Part shown: one piece after another, positions 43,982 through 49,414 of the stretch | How the letters are laid out: each line of letters starts with the position of its first letter | How positions within the stretch are numbered: position 1 is the first letter of the stretch | Assembly: GCA_018814885.1 (NCBI GenBank) | Contig: JAHIYU010000122.1 | Location: 1 to 49,414 of the forward strand | From: a bacterium | GTDB taxonomy: Bacteria; Krumholzibacteriota; Krumholzibacteriia; LZORAL124-64-63 | Direction of reading: 5' to 3' | Length of the DNA: 49,414 nt | Notes under the pieces: generated by a model | Told to the model about the DNA's origin: nothing | Database searches by the model: none | Seen by the model: only the letters and a program-made list of their open reading frames with translations | Program-made: the position numbers and the translations under genes

Positions 43982-44447
43982 AACAAGCGAGATCCTGGAC
44001 ATCCTCGGCGCGATCCTCGGGGACGAGGACCTGCTGCGCCCCGCCGACGAGCCGTGGGACCTCGGGCGGGTTTCCGCCGGGACTTACATCACATGTCTGT
44101 GCAACGGCGAAGGCGAAACGCTGGGCGCCGTGGCGACCGACCTCAACGCCACGATCTGCCTGGGCGGCAGGCTGGTCATGATGCCGGAAGCCGGCCTGGC
44201 CGACAAGGCGCGACGGCTGGAGGTGGACGAGGCGCTGACCGACGCCGTCACGGAGATCGTGAACATGACCCGCATCGTGTTCAATCGATTGCCGGGCAAC
44301 GAGCACCTGAGCCCCCTGCCGGCGCGGGCGATGAAGACGCCGCGGGCCGACGGCGGGGAGGCCTGGTTGCTGGAACCGTCCGCGCGCCTGGACCTGGCCG
44401 GAGAGTGCTCTTTCGGGGCGCTGCGCATCGCCATCCTCTTCCGCTGA
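43962..44447 (+). CDS. Second CheC/CheX-like protein
   Basis: 161 residues from GTG 43962 with AAGGA 7 nt upstream; ATG 43974 is possible. It carries E98-I-V-N101 in DAVTEIVNMTRIVFN, the same E-x-x-N signature as the previous gene, within an alpha/beta pattern of similar layout. Its overlap with the previous gene and the shared fold suggest tandem duplication. Phosphatase activity is plausible, not shown. Confidence 0.7.
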   Translation: MAVCMPETSEILDILGAILGDEDLLRPADEPWDLGRVSAGTYITCLCNGEGETLGAVATDLNATICLGGRLVMMPEAGLADKARRLEVDEALTDAVTEIVNMTRIVFNRLPGNEHLSPLPARAMKTPRADGGEAWLLEPSARLDLAGECSFGALRIAILFR

Positions 44448-44472
44448 CGGCGGAGATCCCGTCCCGGACGCG

Positions 44473-44513
44473 AACGGAAGATCCGGACCTGCCCGCGGTC
44501 CGGATCTTCCGTT
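44473..44513. terminator. Bidirectional terminator between convergent chemotaxis genes
   Basis: Perfect 17-bp arms (44473-44489 and 44497-44513) around a 7-nt loop, between the stops of the plus-strand CheC-like gene (44447) and the minus-strand CheX gene (44538). Arms end in AAC/GTT without a long T-run. Confidence 0.7.
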
Positions 44514-44537
44514 GGCGCCGCGTCGGCAGGGGCCGGA

Positions 44538-45008
44538 TCAATCGGCGTCGTCGTCGATGGCCAGGTTCAACAGCACCGGGCTGTCGTCCAGCTCGTAGCA
44601 GATGGTGCCCGGGTCCTCCAGGAGCTCGTCCCGCGCGCCGGACGCCAGCATGCGGAAGCTGGGCACCGACAGCTCGAAGGCCTCGTCCTCGCCCTGCAGA
44701 CCGGGGACCACGTGCCCCGTCACCACGTTCAGCAGCTCGCGGAGCGCGTCCTCGGCCAGCAGGCCGTCGTCGAGCTCCTCGGGATCCATGCCCAGGATGT
44801 TCGCGGCGATCTCCAGGCACAGGTCCCGGGGCGCGCTCAGGGTCAGCGTGCCGCAGGTGCCCCCCGAGAAGGAGACGCTGGACTGTACCCACGGCGCTCC
44901 GGTCGTCTCGAACTTTTCCTTCGCCACGGGATCGCCGAACATGAAGGCGAGGCGCTCGCTGATGTCCAGGAAGATGACGCTCACGATTTCTTGTCCGAAA
45001 TACATCAT
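44538..45008 (-). CDS. CheX-like chemotaxis phosphatase
   Basis: 156 residues; its start overlaps the end of the upstream receiver gene by 4 nt. The signature E91-L-L-N94 in ALRELLNVVTGHVVPG and the FSGGTCGTLTLSAP strand pair are typical of CheX. CheX dephosphorylates CheY-P, and the adjacent cheY is the obvious partner. It is last in a minus-strand che operon (CheA-CheW-CheR-CheD-HDOD-CheY-CheX). Confidence 0.8.
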   Translation of the reverse strand: MMYFGQEIVSVIFLDISERLAFMFGDPVAKEKFETTGAPWVQSSVSFSGGTCGTLTLSAPRDLCLEIAANILGMDPEELDDGLLAEDALRELLNVVTGHVVPGLQGEDEAFELSVPSFRMLASGARDELLEDPGTICYELDDSPVLLNLAIDDDAD

Positions 45009-45391
45009 CGCACCCCCGCTCCGGTGTGTTCGATCACCAGCTCCTCGATCTGTTCGGGGGTGAACGGCTTGTGCACGAAGCCCCGCACGCCCAGCTCGCG
45101 CAGTCGTTCCACGCGGGGCGAGCCGCCGGCGCTGGAGATCACGACCACCGGCAGCCTGTCGGTGAGTCCGTCCCGGCTCAGCTTCGCGATGAATTCCTCG
45201 CCGTTCATCTCCGGCATGACCAGGTCGGTGAACAGGATGTCGACGTCCTGTTCCGCCAGGATCTTCATGGCTTCCAGGCCGTTGGCGGCCTCGAAGATCT
45301 CGGTGATGGCCAGGTTCGTGATGCGCAGCGCCTTCCGGAGAACGGCCCTGACGGTGATCGAGTCGTCTACGATCAGGATCTTCAAGGACAT
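45005..45391 (-). CDS. CheY-like response regulator
   Basis: 128 residues. Receiver-only protein with D9/D10 (ILIVDDSITV), phospho-acceptor D56 (ILFTDLVMP), S in VVISSAG and K in FVHKPF. It overlaps the downstream cheX and follows an HDOD gene by 4 nt. Together with CheA, CheW, CheR and CheD it completes a two-component chemotaxis-type pathway. No output domain, so it acts by binding a partner. Confidence 0.88.
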   Translation of the reverse strand: MSLKILIVDDSITVRAVLRKALRITNLAITEIFEAANGLEAMKILAEQDVDILFTDLVMPEMNGEEFIAKLSRDGLTDRLPVVVISSAGGSPRVERLRELGVRGFVHKPFTPEQIEELVIEHTGAGVR

Positions 45392-45395
45392 GATG

Positions 45396-46253
45396 CTATG
45401 CCTCCTGCGGAACCATGAACTGTTCCATCATTTCTTTCATTTCCATCATGACACGGGCCACGATGACCTCCCCCTTGGCGAGATCGACCCCCAACCTGCG
45501 GGCCGCGTTCTCGTCCAGCCGGTACTTCATGCCGTCGTGGCCGATTCCCCAGCCGACGTTGAGACAGAGCGCGTCGGCGATGTGCACGACATCGGGCAGT
45601 TCCTGGCGCCGTTCGCTCTTGCCTGGACGATGATGCCAGTGCACGGCGTCGGAGACGTCCCCCGGGATCTGCCATCGCTGCAGCAGGGCGCCGGCGATGG
45701 CCGCGTGATCGATGCCCAGGATGTCGTGCTCGGCCTCGTCGAAGGCCATGCCCTTCTCCTCCATCACCCGCTCTATGTCGGCGATGTCCACGTCGACGTA
45801 ACTGCTCAGGACGACCTTGCCCATGTCGTGCAGCAGCCCTGACGTGTAGGCATCGGCCGGGTCCACGCCCCTCGTCATCTCGGCCAGCATCTCGGAGGTC
45901 ATGGCCGTGGCCAGGGAATGTTCCCACAGCTGGAGCGGGGACAGGCCGTATCCGCTCAGCTCGAAGCTGGCCAGCGGCGCCACGCTGACGGTCAGCGCCA
46001 TCTGGTAGACCCGTTTGAGGCCCAGCCTGGTCATCGCCAGCTGCACCGAGGCGATGGTGCCGGCCCCGCCGAAATAGGCGGAATTGGCCAGCCGCAACAG
46101 GCTCGCGGTCAGGGCGGGATCCCGTTCGACCACCCTGGCGATCTTGTCGTAGCCCACGTTCGCGTCGTTGCAGTACTCGCGCAGCTTCAGGACGACTTCC
46201 GGCAGGGGCGGTACCGCGGCGATTTTCTTGAGTATCTCGGACTTCTTGCTCAC
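45396..46253 (-). CDS. HDOD-domain protein
   Basis: 285 residues from GTG 46253, overlapping the cheD stop (GTGA). The HDOD core is clear: IAAVPPLPEVVLKLREYCND, VVERDPALTASLLRLANSAYF, SVQLAMTRLGLKRVYQMALT, then GLLHDMGKVVL and HWHHRPGK. HDOD proteins are non-catalytic relatives of HD-GYP phosphodiesterases that act in signalling. A complete HD pair (LLHDMGK) remains, so residual metal binding is conceivable. Within the operon it probably links chemotaxis-type signalling to another output. Confidence 0.85.
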   Translation of the reverse strand: MSKKSEILKKIAAVPPLPEVVLKLREYCNDANVGYDKIARVVERDPALTASLLRLANSAYFGGAGTIASVQLAMTRLGLKRVYQMALTVSVAPLASFELSGYGLSPLQLWEHSLATAMTSEMLAEMTRGVDPADAYTSGLLHDMGKVVLSSYVDVDIADIERVMEEKGMAFDEAEHDILGIDHAAIAGALLQRWQIPGDVSDAVHWHHRPGKSERRQELPDVVHIADALCLNVGWGIGHDGMKYRLDENAARRLGVDLAKGEVIVARVMMEMKEMMEQFMVPQEA

Positions 46254-46771
46254 AGCTCCAGCTCCTTGCCATCCATCTTCACGACGGTCCGTCCGGTGAG
46301 TACGTTGAGGATCAGGGTGCGCGCCGAGGAACCGCCCACGTTCTCGCCCTTGATCAGGATGTTGTTCTTCCAGAGCACCTTGCGCAGCACGGTGTAGTTG
46401 CGCTTGCCTATCTTGAACACCTGGTTCTTGCCGAGCGGCGAGCCGGCGCCCGCGACCTTCGCCACGAGGTTCTTGCGGGTCGCGCCCATGTCGTAGACCT
46501 CCTGCAGCAGCCGCGGCACGCCGGTGTCCACGAACATGCACGGATTCATCTCCGCCTTCTCGGGATCGATCTTCGACAGCGGCAGCATGCAGTGGACCAT
46601 CCCCCCCACTCCGGCCACGGAGTCGTGCAGCGACAGCCCCACGCACGATCCCAGGGAGTAGGTGATGATCACCTTGCTGGAGTCGTTGGTCACGACCATG
46701 TCGGAGATGCCGACAGTGAGCATGGACTCGGTTGCAGGCCGCTTGTGCGGCGTTTCTTGCAGTACGGTCAT
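46250..46771 (-). CDS. cheD: Chemoreceptor glutamine deamidase CheD
   Basis: 173 residues. The catalytic C43 (YSLGSCVGLSLHD) and H60 (GGMVHCMLP) are present, with the typical FVDTGVPRLLQEV and GENVGGSSARTL stretches. CheD deamidates glutamines of methyl-accepting receptors and is often stimulated through CheC; several CheC/X-like proteins are nearby. No receptor gene is in the window. Confidence 0.92.
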   Translation of the reverse strand: MTVLQETPHKRPATESMLTVGISDMVVTNDSSKVIITYSLGSCVGLSLHDSVAGVGGMVHCMLPLSKIDPEKAEMNPCMFVDTGVPRLLQEVYDMGATRKNLVAKVAGAGSPLGKNQVFKIGKRNYTVLRKVLWKNNILIKGENVGGSSARTLILNVLTGRTVVKMDGKELEL

Positions 46772-46811
46772 ACCACGCTTCCTTCACGAGCGGTTCGCTG
46801 TCCCATGACGA

Positions 46812-47675
46812 TCAATGTCTCCTGTAGATCGCCGGCCTCACGAAATCGAACTTGCTCTCGATCCCGATCAAGGTCTCGGCATGTCCCACCATCAGATACC
46901 CGCCCGGCCTGAGCAGGCGATGCGCCTCGGCGACGATGCGCGCGCGCAGATCTTGGTCGAAATAGATCATGACGTTGCGGCACATGATCGCGTCGAAGGC
47001 GCCCCGGATCGCAAACGGCGTCTTGTTCAGGTTCAGGCGCCTGAACACGATCATGTTCTTCAACGCATCGTGCACGCGGTAGACCTCGCCGTCCGGCGTC
47101 TGCTGGCGCAGCAGGAAACGGTTCGCCAGCTCGGCCGGGATGGTCGCGGCGGTCCCTGCCAGGTAGCTTCCCTGCACCGCCTGGCGCAGCATGCGGGTGG
47201 AGATGTCGGTGGCCAGGATCCGGATATCCGCCGCCTCGCTGCCCGGCAGGGAACGCAGCGCCATGGCCAGCGAATACGGCTCCTCTCCCGAGGAGCAGGC
47301 CGCCGACCAGAAACGCAGCTTCTGGCGGCCCTTGGCGAGCCAGCGCGCGGCCGTATCGCGGATGAAGTCGAAATGATCCCCCTCGCGGAAGAATTCGGTG
47401 ACGTTGGTCGAGATGGCGTCGATCAGCAGCGCCAGCTCCCCGCCGCTCTCGTCCGCACGCAGGAAATCGAGATACTCGCCGTACTGCGCGATGCCGAGCG
47501 TGCGCAGGCGCTTGTTCACGCGCGATTCCACCAGGGCCCTCCTGTTCCCCTGCAGGACGATGCCCACGTGGTCGCACATCAGCGCGCGGATCGTCTCGAA
47601 CTGTTCGTCCGACAACCGCTGTACCGTCACGACCCCGGAGGTCTTCTGATCCCGCATCGTGGAATCTTGCTGCAT
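46812..47675 (-). CDS. cheR: Chemotaxis protein methyltransferase CheR
   Basis: 287 residues from ATG 47675 (AAGGA about 10 nt upstream). The helical N-terminal domain (QFETIRALMCDHVGIVL, RVNKRLRTLG) and the SAM domain (LRFWSAACSSGEEPYSLAMAL, ILATDIS, DAIMCRNVMIYFD, LLRPGGYLMVGHAETL) are complete. It methylates receptor glutamates. CheW precedes it by 16 nt. Confidence 0.93.
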   Translation of the reverse strand: MQQDSTMRDQKTSGVVTVQRLSDEQFETIRALMCDHVGIVLQGNRRALVESRVNKRLRTLGIAQYGEYLDFLRADESGGELALLIDAISTNVTEFFREGDHFDFIRDTAARWLAKGRQKLRFWSAACSSGEEPYSLAMALRSLPGSEAADIRILATDISTRMLRQAVQGSYLAGTAATIPAELANRFLLRQQTPDGEVYRVHDALKNMIVFRRLNLNKTPFAIRGAFDAIMCRNVMIYFDQDLRARIVAEAHRLLRPGGYLMVGHAETLIGIESKFDFVRPAIYRRH

Positions 47676-47691
47676 CGGGTTCGAGTCCTTC

Positions 47692-48189
47692 CTAAGCGCC
47701 GACCGTCGCCAGCGACTCCAGTTCCGAGCCGGACAGCACCTTCTCGATGTCCAGCAGTATGACCACGTTGTTCTCGAGCTTGCCCATGCCGATGATGAAC
47801 TCCGCCTGCACGCCGCTCCCGAAGGCCGGCGGCGGGTCGATCTGGTCGGCGGAGAAGTTCAACACCTCCGACACGTCGTCGACGATCACGCCCATCGTCA
47901 CGTTCTCGTCGCGATGCCGTATCTGCACGACGATGTTGCACGTCTTCTCCGTGTCCGGTCCGGTTGCCATGCCGAGCTTGCGCCTCAGATCGATCACCGG
48001 GATCACCTTGCCGCGCAGGTTGATCACCCCGCGCACGAAATCCGGCGTGCGGGGCACGCGCGTCGCCTTGGTGAGCCCGTTTATCTCCTGCACCTTCAGG
48101 ATTTCGACGCCGTATTCCTCGTCGCCGAGGACGAAGCTGAGATACTTGCCCGGTGCGGCGACCGCCGCGTACTGGGTGTCCAGGGTCAT
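47692..48189 (-). CDS. cheW: Chemotaxis coupling protein CheW
   Basis: 165 residues; its ATG overlaps the cheA stop by 4 nt. The CheW fold shows as YLSFVLGDEEYGVEILKVQEI, RTPDFVRGVINLRGKVIPVIDLRRKLG, and MGVIVDDVSEVL. It couples receptors to CheA. Confidence 0.92.
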   Translation of the reverse strand: MTLDTQYAAVAAPGKYLSFVLGDEEYGVEILKVQEINGLTKATRVPRTPDFVRGVINLRGKVIPVIDLRRKLGMATGPDTEKTCNIVVQIRHRDENVTMGVIVDDVSEVLNFSADQIDPPPAFGSGVQAEFIIGMGKLENNVVILLDIEKVLSGSELESLATVGA

Positions 48190-49414
48190 GACCTGCCTCC
48201 TGCTTCCGAGTTGGCGGCGATCTTCTCGTCATGCGCGACCTTCACCAGTCCCGCGATGTCCAGGATCAACGCCACGTTGCCGTCGGACATGATGGCGCCG
48301 CCGGCCAGTCCTTCCGTGGCCTGGACCTGGTCGCCCAGGCTCTTGATGACGATCTGCTGCTGTCCGATCAGTTCATCGGCCAGCAGCCCCACGCGCCGCC
48401 CTTCGCTCTCCACGACGATGACCACGGCGTCGTCGAGCGACGCCCTGGCGTCCGCCACGCCGAAAATCTCGTACAGGCGGATCAGGGGGATGATCTGGCC
48501 TTCGAAACGCAGCAGCTCTCCCCGCGTCATCACCGTGGCGTAGTGCTCCGCATCCGGCCGCACCAGGCGCACCACGTTGAGGGTGGGAATGATGTAGCGT
48601 TCGCCGCCGGTCAAAAACACCATGCCCTCGATGATCGCCAGGGTCAGCGGCAGGATGCAGCTGAAGACGCTGCCCCGGCCCATTTCGCTGACGATGTCCA
48701 CCGAGCCGCGCAGCTTCTCGATGTTGCGGCGGACGACGTCCATGCCGACGCCGCGGCCGCTGACGTCGGTCACCTCGCTGGCCGTGGAGAAACCCGGCTC
48801 GAAGATCAGATCGAAGATCTCCTGCTCCGAGAGCTGGGCCCCCTCGCCGACGAGCCCGCGCTCGACGGCCTTGGCGAGGATGGCGTCGCGGTCGAGCCCG
48901 CGGCCGTCGTCCTCCACCTCGATGACGATGCAGCCGCCCCGGTGGAAGGCGCGCAGCTCGATGTTGCCTGCGGCGGTCTTGCCGGCCGCGAGGCGCTCGG
49001 CGGGATCGCTCTCGATGCCGTGATCCACGGAGTTGCGCAGCATGTGCACCAAGGGATCGCCGATATTGTCGACCACCGACTTGTCGAGCTCGGTGTCCTC
49101 GCCGCTGGTGGTGAACTCGATGCTGCGACCGGACTTCTTGGCCAGGTCGCGCACCAGGCGGGCCATCTTCTGGAAGATGGGACGCACCGGCACCATGCGC
49201 AGCGACATGCCGATCTGCTGCAGCTCCCGGCAGATCTTGTCCAGGCGGCCGAGGTGGCGCGCGAGATCCATCGATTCCAGGGTGCGGATCTCCCGGTTCT
49301 GGCTGACCATGGCCTCGGCGATCACGAGTTCGCCGATGGTCTCCACCAGCAGGTCGAGACGTTCGGCGTCGACGCGCACCGCATCGCGGCGCTGGGCATC
49401 GCGCGCACCTTCCA
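48186..49414 (-). CDS. cheA: Chemotaxis histidine kinase CheA, C-terminal part (partial)
   Basis: The frame is open to the right edge, so the N-terminal phosphotransfer domains are missing. About 409 residues are visible: the P3 dimerisation helices (RLDLLVETIGELVIAEAM), the P4 ATPase (N box HMLRNSVDHGIE, G1 DDGRGLD, G2 GRGVGMDVV) and a P5 CheW-like domain (TLAIIEGMVFLTGGERYIIPTLNV... LADELIGQQQIVIKSLG). It autophosphorylates on a P1 histidine, not visible here, and passes phosphate to CheY. Confidence 0.92.
   Translation of the reverse strand, partial: EGARDAQRRDAVRVDAERLDLLVETIGELVIAEAMVSQNREIRTLESMDLARHLGRLDKICRELQQIGMSLRMVPVRPIFQKMARLVRDLAKKSGRSIEFTTSGEDTELDKSVVDNIGDPLVHMLRNSVDHGIESDPAERLAAGKTAAGNIELRAFHRGGCIVIEVEDDGRGLDRDAILAKAVERGLVGEGAQLSEQEIFDLIFEPGFSTASEVTDVSGRGVGMDVVRRNIEKLRGSVDIVSEMGRGSVFSCILPLTLAIIEGMVFLTGGERYIIPTLNVVRLVRPDAEHYATVMTRGELLRFEGQIIPLIRLYEIFGVADARASLDDAVVIVVESEGRRVGLLADELIGQQQIVIKSLGDQVQATEGLAGGAIMSDGNVALILDIAGLVKVAHDEKIAANSEAGGRS

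Overview
The window comes from a GC-rich, probably anaerobic bacterium. Two secreted proteins end in the FlgD-like/T9SS-type sorting domain (NPFNP motif) common in the Fibrobacteres-Chlorobi-Bacteroidetes (FCB) group, and a full set of class II benzoyl-CoA reductase genes is present. A candidate FCB phylum (Krumholzibacteriota-, Eisenbacteria- or Latescibacterota-like) fits best, but that placement is inference.

Layout. (1) 1-2056: end of a crotonase-type gene, a thiolase and a small zinc-ribbon protein (beta-oxidation). (2) 2288-4903: promoter and a large secreted multi-domain protein. (3) 5019-17783: the main metabolic locus. Two membrane proteins, a TetR regulator and bamBCDEFGHI are all on the + strand. 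Matching promoter/operator modules (TTGACA, -10, then TCGAAC-N4-GTTCGA) lie upstream of the membrane genes and of tetR. bamF holds an in-frame UGA in the context CNW-UGA-AYS with a SECIS-like hairpin 20 nt downstream, so it is read here as a selenoprotein whose true start is 13979. (4) 17814-24327: miscellaneous genes (arylamine N-acetyltransferase-like, small membrane/zinc-ribbon proteins, trpF, TPR-methyltransferase, transglutaminase-like). (5) 24480-31541: mostly minus-strand single genes separated by long structured intergenic repeats. At least one is a canonical integron attC site. The block ends at a chimeric ORF joining an integron-integrase-like N-terminus to an IS91-type HUH transposase. 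(6) 31617-37192: a four-gene minus operon (threonine-synthase-like PLP enzyme, DUF1611/DgcN-like protein, PP-loop/creatininase fusion, dipeptide-epimerase-like enzyme), divergent from a membrane glycosyltransferase with TPRs. (7) 39448-42798: a terminator inside a larger inverted repeat, then citrate-lyase genes (citF, a C_GCAxxG_C_C protein, a citD-citE fusion). (8) 43074-49414: a chemotaxis-type block with two CheY proteins, three CheC/CheX-like proteins, HDOD, CheD, CheR, CheW and CheA (cut by the window edge).

How it works together. The Bam complex reduces benzoyl-CoA without ATP hydrolysis. BamB is the tungsten active-site subunit, BamC-F are iron-sulfur and Hdr/Mvh-like electron-transfer subunits, and BamG-I form a NuoEFG-like NADH/flavin module, so bifurcation or confurcation is likely. 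Ligase and downstream ring-cleavage genes (bamA/Q/R) are not in the window. The TetR protein is the obvious candidate to repress both the reductase operon and the membrane-protein pair.
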